From an uncultured Bacteroidota bacterium (GTDB lineage Bacteria > Bacteroidota > Bacteroidia > Chitinophagales > Chitinophagaceae), in NCBI GenBank assembly GCA_903824665.1, contig CAIJXT010000026.1, positions 1-64,000 on the forward strand: a stretch of DNA of 64,000 nt. The letters run 5' to 3'. The translations under genes were made by a program, and so were the position numbers. The stretch's first letter is position 1. The number at the start of each line of letters is the position of its first letter. Below are positions 17,116 to 26,167 of the stretch, in pieces. The notes below the pieces were generated by a model. The model was not told where the DNA came from. It worked only from the letters and a program-made list of their open reading frames with translations, and did not search any database.

Positions 17116-19023
17116 CTATATCAGGCTCACACTTCTGTTTACAAACTCGGTAAGGTCGGCCCCGGTAAGTAAGCCCTGCGACAGCATGGCCAGATCAAAA
17201 GCCTGCTTGGCCAGCGTGCCCTGATCGACAGCGTCGGCAGCGAGTATGCGGCTCACCAACTTGTGATTGCTATTGACACTTACATTGTACGTATCGGGCA
17301 GCGAACCATAGAAGCCCATACCACCACCGCCCATCGCGGCCATGTCTTTCATGCGGCGCATAAACTCGTCCATCGTAACGGTTACCGGCAACTCGTCGGG
17401 TCCCAGCGCCTCTACTTTCACATTCATATTGGGCTTGCTAATAGCCTGCTCAAAAATGGTCTTTACGCTGGTGGTTTGCTCTTCGTTCAGTATCGATTCA
17501 ATCTTTTCGTCTTTCGCTATCAGCTTCTCTACCACATCTGCATCTACACGCTTCAGATTGGTTTTCTCCAGCTTGCGCTCTATGGTATGAATGAAGTGGC
17601 TGTCGATGGGTGAATTCATGAGCAACACATCGTACATTTTCCGGTTGGCACTCTGGATGAATGAATCCTGTTTGGCAGGGTCGGTGGTATACAGGTAAAT
17701 AATAGTGCCATCTTTATCTGTCTGCAGTGTCTGTGCTTTTTCTTTGTATTCGCTGAGGGTGAAATGCTCCTGCTTAGTGTTGGTAAACAGTGCAAAGTCC
17801 TTTGCACGATCGTAGAACTTGTCTTCGCTGATCATGCCATACTTCACAAACATGCCTATATCGCTCCACTTTTCTTCGTAAGCCTTACGGTCGTTTTTAA
17901 ACAGCTCGGCAAGCTTATCGGCAACTTTTTTGCTGATGTGGCTATTGATCTTCTTCACATTACTATCGGCCTGCAGGAACGAGCGCGACACATTGAGCGG
18001 AATATCCGGAGAGTCTATCACACCATGCAGCAGCATCAGGAAGTCCGGTACGATATCCTTCACCTCGTCGGTGATAAATACCTGTCGCGAGAACAGCTTG
18101 ATCTTGTTGCGCTGCAACTCAAATTCGTTCTTCACCTTGGGGAAGTACAGTACACCAGTAAGATTGAACGGATAATCTACATTGAGGTGAATCCAGAACA
18201 ATGGTGGCTCGCTCATAGGATAGAGCTCGCTGTAAAACTTCAGGTAGTCTTCGTCCTTAAGTTCAGATGGCGCTTTGGTCCAGATAGGAGTAGTATCGTT
18301 GATGATGTTATCCAGCTCTATTTCCTTAGGATCTTTGCTTTTTGCCTCTTCACCCTCAACCGGTTCTTCAACGGCAGTGTCTTCGTAATCATACTCTGTT
18401 TTGGTGCCGAACTTGATAGGGACTGGTAGAAAGCGGCAATATTTATCGAGTATACCCTGCAGTTTGTATTTGTCCAGAAACTCTTCAGAGTCGCCATTTA
18501 CATGCAGTATTATGCTGGTGCCCCTTTCGGTGCGGCTGCCCTCGGTGATCTCAAACTCGGTACTGCCATCGCATATCCAGCGGGCTGGTTGGGCACCTTC
18601 CTGGTAGCTCAGTGTCTGAATCTCTACCTGGTCGGCGACCATAAATGCAGAATAAAAGCCAAGTCCGAATTTGCCAATCAGTTCGTGCGCATCTTTGGCA
18701 TCCTTGAATTTTTCTACGAATTCCTCTGCACCCGAGAAGGCGATCTGATTGATGTATTTCTTAATTTCCTCAGCAGTCATACCCAGCCCGTTGTCGGATA
18801 TGGTTATGGTTTTGGCCTCTTTGTCGAATGCCACCTCAACAAGCGGCGCTCCCAGAGAGCCATTATACTGCCCAAGCGAAGAAAGCCTTTTGATCTTCTG
18901 CACTGCATCTACGGCATTGGATACCAACTCGCGCAAAAAGATCTCATTGTCTGAGTAAAGGAATTTTTTGATAATCGGGAATATGTTTTCCGTGTGGATC
19001 GATATACTGCCTTTTTCCTGCAT
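17116..19023 (-). CDS. htpG: HSP90-family chaperone HtpG
   Basis: Cytosolic ATP-dependent dimeric chaperone. The GHKL ATPase motifs are ELVSNAVDA (Asn36, Mg/ATP), DNGLGMT and GKFGLGFYSAFMV; the middle domain contains the conserved SPDIPLNVSRSFLQ-like segment; the C-terminal dimerisation part ends at residue 635. The frame extends 25 codons upstream, but ATG 19023 gives the canonical MQEKGSISIHTENIFP. Minus-strand CAACTTTG (one mismatch from the -7 box) lies about 45 bases upstream. Single gene. Confidence 0.96.
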   Translation of the reverse strand: MQEKGSISIHTENIFPIIKKFLYSDNEIFLRELVSNAVDAVQKIKRLSSLGQYNGSLGAPLVEVAFDKEAKTITISDNGLGMTAEEIKKYINQIAFSGAEEFVEKFKDAKDAHELIGKFGLGFYSAFMVADQVEIQTLSYQEGAQPARWICDGSTEFEITEGSRTERGTSIILHVNGDSEEFLDKYKLQGILDKYCRFLPVPIKFGTKTEYDYEDTAVEEPVEGEEAKSKDPKEIELDNIINDTTPIWTKAPSELKDEDYLKFYSELYPMSEPPLFWIHLNVDYPFNLTGVLYFPKVKNEFELQRNKIKLFSRQVFITDEVKDIVPDFLMLLHGVIDSPDIPLNVSRSFLQADSNVKKINSHISKKVADKLAELFKNDRKAYEEKWSDIGMFVKYGMISEDKFYDRAKDFALFTNTKQEHFTLSEYKEKAQTLQTDKDGTIIYLYTTDPAKQDSFIQSANRKMYDVLLMNSPIDSHFIHTIERKLEKTNLKRVDADVVEKLIAKDEKIESILNEEQTTSVKTIFEQAISKPNMNVKVEALGPDELPVTVTMDEFMRRMKDMAAMGGGGMGFYGSLPDTYNVSVNSNHKLVSRILAADAVDQGTLAKQAFDLAMLSQGLLTGADLTEFVNRSVSLI

Positions 19024-19229
19024 ATATGTAGTGTTTAGATTTTTAATAGACCTATCAATCTGTATTCCAAAGTTGAAAAATTGACAAAATGACAGCAAAA
19101 ACGGCAGATATCAGCCACATGTTGCCGACAGTGGTTTGCATACGGGAAAAACACCCATTTATTTCCGTGAATACTCTCCTAATCGGCGGCTGATTGGTGT
19201 TGCATATTTGTGTAAGAAAAAACGCAAGT

Positions 19230-19439
19230 ATGATACAGCAGCAGGAAGGGGACAGCGTATTGCTGAGTAAGCGTGAGGAGGAAATACTTGGCTATATCTC
19301 CAAAGGCCTAACCTCGAAAGACATAGCCAGTGTGCTGTACCTGAGTAAAAACACAGTAGATACCCACCGGCGCAATATGATCAGGAAGAGCCAAGTGAGG
19401 AGGTGTACGGAGTTGGTGAGGGGTGAGGGGGATTTTTAA
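19230..19439 (+). CDS. Stand-alone LuxR/GerE-type helix-turn-helix protein
   Basis: From ATG 19230 it encodes 69 residues, essentially only a LuxR-type DNA-binding domain: LSKREEEILGYISKGLTSKDIASVLYLSKNTVDTHRRNMIRK contains the E..I...GLTSK.IA..L..S..TV..HR..I pattern. There is no receiver or sensor domain. The last residues (SQVRRCTELVRGEGDF) diverge from the usual N-T-AELV ending, so this may be a gene remnant. The product could bind DNA as a dimer. It ends 19 bases before the next gene, which it might control. Confidence 0.6.
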   Translation: MIQQQEGDSVLLSKREEEILGYISKGLTSKDIASVLYLSKNTVDTHRRNMIRKSQVRRCTELVRGEGDF

Positions 19440-19458
19440 ACCACAAAACACACATAAC

Positions 19459-21123
19459 ATGAACAAAAAATTGAATTTACCTAAACTTCAGAAAATTGCG
19501 GTAATAGCAGGCTGCGCCATTGTTACAATGTTATGTGCAAGCGAAACCAAAGCGCAGAACTCGACCAATGAGATTCTGGAAGCAGAAAAGGTGCATAACT
19601 TTATAAGTCTGCGAGCAGACCTACCTGCCGGCATTCTCTACTATCAGGTAGATGGTAACCTGGGACAGGTGTTCCAGAAACACCTTGATAACAACCAGAC
19701 AGTCAGTTTTGTAGCATCCATACGTAGAAAAGAGATCAATTTTAGTCTTGATTTCCTCAATCCACTCACACACAGTGTCCAGTATTCAGACACAATACTA
19801 TCGGATCCAGCTTATCAGAGCGTCGAAAAATTTCTGGGTCAAATTATTACTCTTTCGAAAGAAGTCTCGAAGTTCAATTCTGAAGTTAGCATTGAGCCAA
19901 AATTAGAAACGATTGTGGGAAAAGTAATGGGCATCGTAGATTCCCCGAAAACGAATGGTCAACAGAACAAAAACGCCAACATTATGCATATGATCAACAA
20001 TTTCGGTGCACCGGCATTAACTGAATGGAAGTACCTGTATGTAAAAGATAAAAGTACTTTTAAAGCGATACCAGTTGAAACGGATTTATTCGCGAACATT
20101 ACCCAATTAGACAAACACATATATGATGGCAATTTCAATGATACAAGCGGCTTCTTGCATGATGTAAAGGTTCAAATTGAACTTTTGGCCTCAAAAAATA
20201 ATTTGAAAGATTTCACGACACAAACTAAGGAGCTAGAGGTATTTCTGAAAGCAAAAGAACACCAAATTGAAAAAGGGAGAAAACTCATTTCTCTTTTGCA
20301 GGGAAATGTCAGCAGCTATACACTTCCAAATTCGATTACTGATCCTGATGAAAAAGCAAATGGTTCAAATTTTTTACTGTACACAAAATACGTTTTGAAA
20401 CAGTTTATTGACGACTGCAATAAGATCCAAGCCGATAGAGAAGCTCTATACAAGTACATCATCGAACTACACAAATCTGCGAAGCTGTTTATCCCATCGA
20501 GCCGAGTAAACAAGAGGGATAACGGATGTGAGGGTGACAACGAAACAATCATTGGTCGTAGTAATATTCAGCACGAACGCCTGAAGCTGATCAATATCAC
20601 GATTGCCAAAAGAGAAATAAAATTTGACGACAATCAAATGAAAATAAGTACAGTTGGCAAACCACTTGTTGTAAAAATCAGGCTTAGGGCAAATCACACA
20701 CTTATTCCGGAAATTTCAACGGGCATTGCTTTCACAGATATTGGTTATGCCCAGTATGGAACAACAACAAATGCGGCAGGCCAAATGGTCGTCGGCGAAG
20801 CCAAAAGTAAACGGCTTCCAGTAGTGGCAACCAGTTGCCTCAATCTCATTATCAATGGATTTGACGGAATAGTTCACCCACTGGTACAGGTAGGTGTGGG
20901 TACCGGTAAAGACACCCCTACGATGTTAGGTGGAGCGGGCCTTCGTTTCACACAGCCCTTTGCCTTTGCAATAGCGTTCGGTGCGATCTACAACTTCAAC
21001 AACGAACTCAATTCGTTAAAAATCGGAGATACGATTTCCGGGACGACTGCCATCACAAACGACCTGAGATATCGCCTCAATACAAAACCATCCTTTTACA
21101 TTGGGATCCAATACAATTTTTGA
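19459..21123 (+). CDS. Secreted or outer-membrane protein of unknown function
   Basis: A 554-residue protein. The true start is probably ATG 19459 (the frame opens 12 codons earlier inside the preceding gene), giving a signal peptide, MNKKLNLPKLQKIAVIAGC... ending SETKAQ near residue 33. The central part (about 100-400) is rich in charged helices with a predicted coiled coil (NLKDFTTQTKELEVFLKAKE). The C-terminal 180 residues look like beta strands and end YIGIQYNF, an aromatic terminus as in outer-membrane barrels. I recognise no family. It follows the orphan LuxR-HTH gene. Confidence 0.7.
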   Translation: MNKKLNLPKLQKIAVIAGCAIVTMLCASETKAQNSTNEILEAEKVHNFISLRADLPAGILYYQVDGNLGQVFQKHLDNNQTVSFVASIRRKEINFSLDFLNPLTHSVQYSDTILSDPAYQSVEKFLGQIITLSKEVSKFNSEVSIEPKLETIVGKVMGIVDSPKTNGQQNKNANIMHMINNFGAPALTEWKYLYVKDKSTFKAIPVETDLFANITQLDKHIYDGNFNDTSGFLHDVKVQIELLASKNNLKDFTTQTKELEVFLKAKEHQIEKGRKLISLLQGNVSSYTLPNSITDPDEKANGSNFLLYTKYVLKQFIDDCNKIQADREALYKYIIELHKSAKLFIPSSRVNKRDNGCEGDNETIIGRSNIQHERLKLINITIAKREIKFDDNQMKISTVGKPLVVKIRLRANHTLIPEISTGIAFTDIGYAQYGTTTNAAGQMVVGEAKSKRLPVVATSCLNLIINGFDGIVHPLVQVGVGTGKDTPTMLGGAGLRFTQPFAFAIAFGAIYNFNNELNSLKIGDTISGTTAITNDLRYRLNTKPSFYIGIQYNF

Positions 21124-21214
21124 CGGCAGGATACCGCATGTAACACAAACTTAAGTATACCCATCTAAAGTTTTAGTGTAAGCTGATACTATATCCCATC
21201 ACCATCTTGCCCCT

Positions 21215-22192
21215 TTATCCCACCACCATCCTCGCCGCATCTTTTGCAAAATAGGTTGCTATCAGGCTCGCTCCGGCGCGCCTGATAGCGGTGAGCGATT
21301 CCAGAATTGCTTTGTTCTCGTCCAGCCAGCCCATTTGAGCGGCGGCCTTTATCATGGCATACTCACCGCTCACATGGTAAGCGCTCACGGGCACATCTAC
21401 CCTATCGCGCACCTCACGTATGATGTCCAGATAAGCCATTGCCGGCTTGACCATCACAATATCTGCTCCTTCTTCTACATCCATCAGCACCTCTTTTATG
21501 GCTTCTATACGGTTGGCATAGTCCATCTGGTAAGTCTTTTTGTCGCCAAAGCCGGGTGCGCTGTCCAGTGCATCGCGGAAGGGACCATAGAAACACGATG
21601 CATACTTGGCACTGTATGCCATTATGCCGGTTTTAGACAATCCCTTCGACTCCAGCGCCTCGCGAATGGCAGCTATGCGTCCGTCCATCATATCGCTGGG
21701 CGCTACAAAATCTGCACCCGCGCGAGCATGGCTGATGCTCATCTGCGCCAACACTTCTACGGTCGCATCATTGACGATCTCATTACCTTCCACAATTCCG
21801 TCGTGGCCGTAAGTAGAGAAAGGATCCAATGCCACATCGGTCATCACCACCATATCGGGGCATGCGTTCTTAATAGCCTTAATGCTGCGTTGCATCAGTC
21901 CATCGGGGTTAAGCGCTTCAGTGCCGGCATTGTCTTTCAGCTCGTCTTTGCATTTGATGAACAGTAACACACTCCTGATACCAAGCCCCCACAGTTCTTT
22001 TACCTCCTGCACAGTCAGATCAATACTCATACGGTAATACCCCTGCATCGAAGAAATTTCTTCTTTTACACCAGCACCTTCTATTATAAACAAGGGCGCT
22101 ATAAAGTCTGATGGTCTGAGTATGGTCTCGGCCACCATGGCTCTAATAGCTGGTGACTGGCGTAGAATTCGGTTTCTTCTGATGAGATGCAT
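21215..22192 (-). CDS. hemB: Delta-aminolevulinic acid dehydratase (porphobilinogen synthase)
   Basis: Condenses two 5-aminolevulinate molecules to porphobilinogen in heme synthesis. Both Schiff-base lysines are visible, in MAYSAKYASCFYGPFRDA and in VMVKPAMAYLDI. The metal site reads DVALDPFSTYGHDG, with Asp/Ala instead of the cysteine triad, so this is the Mg-dependent (non-zinc) type. Start ATG 22192 gives MHLIRRNRILR and 325 residues, the normal length; the frame extends 20 codons upstream without family similarity and across the promoter box. Confidence 0.96.
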   Translation of the reverse strand: MHLIRRNRILRQSPAIRAMVAETILRPSDFIAPLFIIEGAGVKEEISSMQGYYRMSIDLTVQEVKELWGLGIRSVLLFIKCKDELKDNAGTEALNPDGLMQRSIKAIKNACPDMVVMTDVALDPFSTYGHDGIVEGNEIVNDATVEVLAQMSISHARAGADFVAPSDMMDGRIAAIREALESKGLSKTGIMAYSAKYASCFYGPFRDALDSAPGFGDKKTYQMDYANRIEAIKEVLMDVEEGADIVMVKPAMAYLDIIREVRDRVDVPVSAYHVSGEYAMIKAAAQMGWLDENKAILESLTAIRRAGASLIATYFAKDAARMVVG

Positions 22193-22198
22193 GGATCG

Positions 22199-22206
22199 CA
22201 AATTTA
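22199..22206 (-). promoter_or_regulatory. -7 promoter box for hemB, 6 bases from the ATG
   Basis: Minus-strand TAAATTTG followed by C is an exact -7 consensus. Only six bases separate it from the hemB ATG, which implies a leaderless or nearly leaderless transcript. Confidence 0.5.
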
Positions 22207-22330
22207 GGTGTAAAGGTAAGCTGGTTTGCACTAACAGATTGTTATACCCCATGTACGGGCAAAACTATTGTGCCCACCACACTGGTTAGGTGCGACAGGG
22301 AGATATTGTAATGAAAAATAAAAAAAAATG

Positions 22331-22798
22331 CTATAGGTGGGCCCTGAGCATCCATGCCATTTTCTCGTGTGCCTGCATTAGTCCGGTCAGGAAATCGGCA
22401 GTACCGGCATCTTTGAATGTATCGTTGACCTGACTGATCTGGCCACGTACCGTGCGGATTACCGACTCGTGGTCGTTCAGCAAACCCAATACCATTTTCA
22501 TGGCTCCTGTTTCGTCTTTGGGATCAGGTAGGCGCGACGCAGCAGCTGCTGCAGCCAGTGTACCTTCTGCAATGCCACCCAGCATGCGGATCCGCTCAGC
22601 TACATCGTCTGTTATTGTCGACAACTCTTCGTACTGACCCTCAAAAAATTTGTGCAATACTGAAAATGCCGGTCCGGTAACGTTCCAATGGCAATTGCGG
22701 GTATGCGTGTAAAGGGCAATTTCATCGGCAAGAAGCTGGTTGAGCAGCTTGCAAGTGGTTTGTACCTGTTCTTCTGCTAGTCCTATATTCGGTTTCAT
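22331..22798 (-). CDS. dps: Dps-family DNA-binding ferritin-like protein
   Basis: Dodecameric ferritin-like protein that oxidises and stores iron with peroxide and protects DNA. The inter-subunit ferroxidase site is visible: HWNVTG (His37), H49 and D64..E68 (TDDVAERI). Start ATG 22798 gives 155 residues, usual for Dps; the upstream extension in frame (23 codons) crosses the promoter. The Ala-rich stretch around residue 82 replaces a less regular segment in other Dps proteins. Confidence 0.95.
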   Translation of the reverse strand: MKPNIGLAEEQVQTTCKLLNQLLADEIALYTHTRNCHWNVTGPAFSVLHKFFEGQYEELSTITDDVAERIRMLGGIAEGTLAAAAAASRLPDPKDETGAMKMVLGLLNDHESVIRTVRGQISQVNDTFKDAGTADFLTGLMQAHEKMAWMLRAHL

Positions 22799-22814
22799 GA
22801 GTTTGGTTTGTGAA

Positions 22815-22822
22815 CAAAAATA
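22815..22822 (-). promoter_or_regulatory. -7 promoter box for dps
   Basis: Minus-strand TATTTTTG, exact -7 consensus, 16 bases upstream of the dps ATG. Confidence 0.5.
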
Positions 22823-22991
22823 CCAAACGGTTCCGCATTTCTGCTGACTGTCATCACATCTTAACAAGCCAATAAGGAAGAATGCGAGTGAAACAAATCA
22901 AAAAGCAGCGCATTATCCAGACCATAAAAAAAACATACAAGAAACATTCAAATGATTGCACTATTTTTACCGGCATAAAATCCATAATCCC

Positions 22992-23450
22992 ATGAGAAAA
23001 GCACTCTATATCTTTTGTTGTTTTGCAATACTGATTTCCACAACCAATAGCTCGTATGCGGGATTTGTGGTTAAAAAATCGATGCTTACGGTTGATAGCT
23101 CAGCAACAATAGCGTCTTCAGCTACAAGCAGTTTTCGGCCAAATGCTGACCAATCGCTGCTTTACCGTACTATATCCAGATACTCCAGTCCCGAAATTGC
23201 AAACAAACTGTCTCCCCGCACCAGTGGTTGGGAGGGGATTGTGGCTTTCGTATGCGGCGTTATTGGTTTTGTGGGCTGGCCTGTCACAATATTGATGTCA
23301 ATCCTCGCTATTATCTTCGGAGCGATAGGCATGGGCAGAAGAAAACGCAACAGAGGTTTAGCCATTGCTGGCTTAGTGTTGGGAATAATTGGCGTAGTTG
23401 TCGGGATATTGGCGCTTGTGCTGATCATTTCATTGCTTAGCTGGCTGTAG
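22992..23450 (+). CDS. DUF4190-like membrane protein with signal peptide
   Basis: A 152-residue protein starting at ATG 22992. It has an N-terminal signal peptide (MRKALYIFCCFAILISTTNSSYAG), a Ser-rich linker and two transmembrane segments around residues 78-105 and 118-150, separated by a basic turn (GRRKRNRG). The pattern GxIGFVG...ILAIIFGAIGMGRRKRNRGLAIAGLVLGIIG is that of DUF4190-type proteins. The next gene is a paralogue. Function unknown; membrane location inferred. Confidence 0.7.
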   Translation: MRKALYIFCCFAILISTTNSSYAGFVVKKSMLTVDSSATIASSATSSFRPNADQSLLYRTISRYSSPEIANKLSPRTSGWEGIVAFVCGVIGFVGWPVTILMSILAIIFGAIGMGRRKRNRGLAIAGLVLGIIGVVVGILALVLIISLLSWL

Positions 23451-23505
23451 CAGACCAAAACAGCCCATTCAAAAAATAACACCCCAATAAACACCTTATA
23501 AATAA

Positions 23506-23979
23506 ATGCCCAGATTCCTTTTTATTATTATTCTGTTGCTTTTGAATTCTAATTTCAGGCTACAGGCAGGACCGGTTTTCGTGCAACATTCTGGCACACG
23601 GCATGTTGTGCACAGCGCACAGATATCACCTGTATTGGCTATGCTGCCAACAATTGACACATCGACTAATACACAAAAAGCAGACGGTAAGAAAAAGGAC
23701 AAAAAACGGAAAGAAAAGGACGAAGAAAAGGAACCTCTGGAAAGCGGGTGGCGCGGTTCGGCTGCTTTAACGATAAGCCTGGTTGGAGTAATGCTATCAT
23801 TTGTTGTGGATCCCATTTATACAATTTTTGCTATTCCGTCGATATTACTCGGAATATCAGGTCTACGCAAATATCGCAGAAACGGGGGCGTTGCTGCTGC
23901 CGGTCTCATCATCGGAGGTCTGTTAGGTTTGGTTGGTCTTTGGCTTTTTTTTGGTGGCATTATTGTGTTACCACTTTAA
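23506..23979 (+). CDS. DUF4190-like membrane protein, paralogue of the preceding gene
   Basis: A 157-residue protein with the same plan as its neighbour: signal peptide (MPRFLFIIILLLLNSNFRLQAG), polar linker, then two hydrophobic segments separated by GLRKYRRNGGVAAAGLIIGG. A striking Lys/Asp/Glu block, ADGKKKDKKRKEKDEEKE (about residues 59-76), precedes the first membrane helix and is absent from the paralogue. The two genes are 55 bp apart on the same strand and look like a tandem duplication. Confidence 0.7.
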   Translation: MPRFLFIIILLLLNSNFRLQAGPVFVQHSGTRHVVHSAQISPVLAMLPTIDTSTNTQKADGKKKDKKRKEKDEEKEPLESGWRGSAALTISLVGVMLSFVVDPIYTIFAIPSILLGISGLRKYRRNGGVAAAGLIIGGLLGLVGLWLFFGGIIVLPL

Positions 23980-24076
23980 TCTACGTAAACATATTTTGGG
24001 GACCGGGAATTCTAAAACGCTGTACCTGCCCAATGGTGTATTTGCCTTTTTCATTCCGATTTTCAACGTTAACGCT

Positions 24077-24084
24077 TACTTTTG
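24077..24084 (+). promoter_or_regulatory. -7 promoter box for the E1 fusion gene, 6 bases from the ATG
   Basis: TACTTTTG followed by C, exact -7 consensus, six bases before ATG 24091. It excludes the TTG at 24082 as start and predicts a leaderless or nearly leaderless mRNA. Confidence 0.5.
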
Positions 24085-24090
24085 CCGTTC

Positions 24091-26145
24091 ATGCTTTCTA
24101 AAGAACTACTACTAAAGGCATACCGGCTTATGATGACCGCCAGATCTATGGCGGAAATTTATGATGCAAACAGACAGGTATGCAAGTATGTGCACAGCAC
24201 CTCGCGCGGGCACGAGGCCATACAGCTTGCTACAGGATTCCTGCTGCAGCCCTGCGATTTTGTGAGCCCCTATTACCGCGACGAAAGCCTGATGCTGGGC
24301 ATGGGCTACCGCCCTTACGAACTCATGCTGCAATTGCTGGCCAAGGGCGATGACCCCTTCACAGGAGGCAGAGAATATTACAACCATCCCAATATCAGAA
24401 GGGAAGGATTTCCGGGTATAATACACCAGAGCAGTGCTACCGGTATGCAGGCCATTCCAACAACCGGTATTGCCCAGGGCATTCAGTACCGCGAGCAGGA
24501 AAAACTATCGGATTACCCGGTACCCCCGGTTGTCATCTGCTCTCTGGGCGATGGCAGCGTTACCGAGGGCGAGGTGAGTGAAGCTTTCCAATTTGCAGTG
24601 CTGCATCAACTACCGATAATATATTTAGTTCAGGACAACGACTGGGGCATATCTGTAAGCAGCGACGAGGCACGCACTATGGATGCCTATGAGTTTGCAG
24701 CGGGCTTTAAAGGGATGGAACGCATGCGTGTAGATGGCAGTAATTTCACAGCCGCCTACAACACTATGGAAGTGGCGATCGCCCATGTACGCGAAAACCG
24801 TTCACCCCTGCTGGTTCATGCCAAAGTACCGCTACTGGGCCACCACACATCGGGTGTGCGGAAAGAATGGTACCGCACTACGGAAGATCTGGAAAAACAT
24901 GCAGTAAACGATCCGGGTCCGAAACTGAGAAGAATATTGGTAACAGAATATAAGATTACCGAGTCTGAACTGAACAAAATCGAAGCTGAACAGATTGCTT
25001 ATGTGCAGGCAGAATTTGATGCGGCAGTAGCTGCACCAGAGCCCGACCCAGCCACAGTAAGCCATTTTGTATACGCACCCTCACCTGTTACAGAAGAGAA
25101 AGGTATACGCTGCCCCGAAGGCAAGGATAAAGTAGTAATGGTTGATGCTGCATTGCATGCAGTAGAAGAATTGCTGCAGGACCACCCCGAAGCGCTGTTT
25201 TATGGTCAGGACGTTGGCAAACGACTGGGTGGTGTCTTCCGTGAAGCGGCAACACTTGCCGATAAATTTGGCGACAACCGCGTATTCAATATGGCCATTC
25301 AGGAAGCCTATATCATAGGGTCTACAGTGGGCATGAATGCAGTAGGATTGAAACCGATAGTAGAAGTTCAGTTTGCCGATTATATCTATCCGGGTCTCAA
25401 CCAGCTCGTTACAGAGATCAGCAAATCGTGCTACCTCAGTTGCGGAAAATTTCCGGTATCTATGATATTGCGTGTACCTATTGGCGCCTATGGCGGTGGC
25501 GGCCCCTACCACAGCGGCAGCGTAGAAAGTACACTGGCTACAATAAAAGGCATAAAAATAGCCTACCCCAGCAATGCAGCGGACATAAAGGGACTAATCA
25601 AGGCCGCATTTTACGACGGCAACCCGGTGGTAATGCTGGAACATAAAGGACTGTACTGGAGTAAAGTACCTGGTACTGAAGAAGCCAAGACTGTGGAGCC
25701 CGACAGAGACTACATACTGCCATTTGGTAAAGGAAATGTGGTACTGGAGGCGTCGCAGGATGCCATAGACAACGGAGAATCAATTTGTATCATCACTTAC
25801 GGTATGGGAGTATATTGGGCAAAGAACGCTGCCAAACAGTACCCCGGAAATGTGGAGGTGATCGATATCCGCACCATTTACCCGCTGGATGAGGACCTGA
25901 TATACCGCACAGTCAAAAGGCATGGCAAAGTGATCGTACTGACAGAAGAACAGCTGCGCAACTCGTTTTGCGAAGCACTGGCAGGCCGGATAGCTCAAAA
26001 TTGCTTCCGCGAACTGGACGCACCGGTGCAGACCATAGGTGCGCTGGACCTGCCCGCTGTACCTATGAACATGAGTCTGGAAGCGGCGATGCTACCCAAT
26101 GCCGATAAAGTAGCTGCGCGGATAGGTGAGTTGCTAATGTGGTAA
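24091..26145 (+). CDS. 2-oxoisovalerate-type dehydrogenase E1, fused alpha and beta subunits
   Basis: Thiamine diphosphate enzyme of a branched-chain (or related) 2-oxoacid dehydrogenase complex. Residues about 1-330 are the alpha part, with the ThDP motif GDGSVTEGEVSEAF...DNDWGIS; residues about 345-684 are the beta part (GQDVGKRLGGVFREA, FNMAIQEAYIIGSTVGMN, VEVQFADYIYPGLNQL, GAYGGGGPYHSGSVES). The 684-residue fusion is common in Bacteroidota. E2 and E3 genes are not in the window. Substrate cannot be fixed from sequence alone. Confidence 0.93.
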   Translation: MLSKELLLKAYRLMMTARSMAEIYDANRQVCKYVHSTSRGHEAIQLATGFLLQPCDFVSPYYRDESLMLGMGYRPYELMLQLLAKGDDPFTGGREYYNHPNIRREGFPGIIHQSSATGMQAIPTTGIAQGIQYREQEKLSDYPVPPVVICSLGDGSVTEGEVSEAFQFAVLHQLPIIYLVQDNDWGISVSSDEARTMDAYEFAAGFKGMERMRVDGSNFTAAYNTMEVAIAHVRENRSPLLVHAKVPLLGHHTSGVRKEWYRTTEDLEKHAVNDPGPKLRRILVTEYKITESELNKIEAEQIAYVQAEFDAAVAAPEPDPATVSHFVYAPSPVTEEKGIRCPEGKDKVVMVDAALHAVEELLQDHPEALFYGQDVGKRLGGVFREAATLADKFGDNRVFNMAIQEAYIIGSTVGMNAVGLKPIVEVQFADYIYPGLNQLVTEISKSCYLSCGKFPVSMILRVPIGAYGGGGPYHSGSVESTLATIKGIKIAYPSNAADIKGLIKAAFYDGNPVVMLEHKGLYWSKVPGTEEAKTVEPDRDYILPFGKGNVVLEASQDAIDNGESICIITYGMGVYWAKNAAKQYPGNVEVIDIRTIYPLDEDLIYRTVKRHGKVIVLTEEQLRNSFCEALAGRIAQNCFRELDAPVQTIGALDLPAVPMNMSLEAAMLPNADKVAARIGELLMW

Positions 26146-26167
26146 ACAACTACGAAGCCATATTTAT

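Noticed and set aside
17116-19098. HtpG start at 19098 with 25 extra residues
   Set aside because: The family start MQEKGSISIH lies at 19023, and the upstream part overlaps the promoter region.
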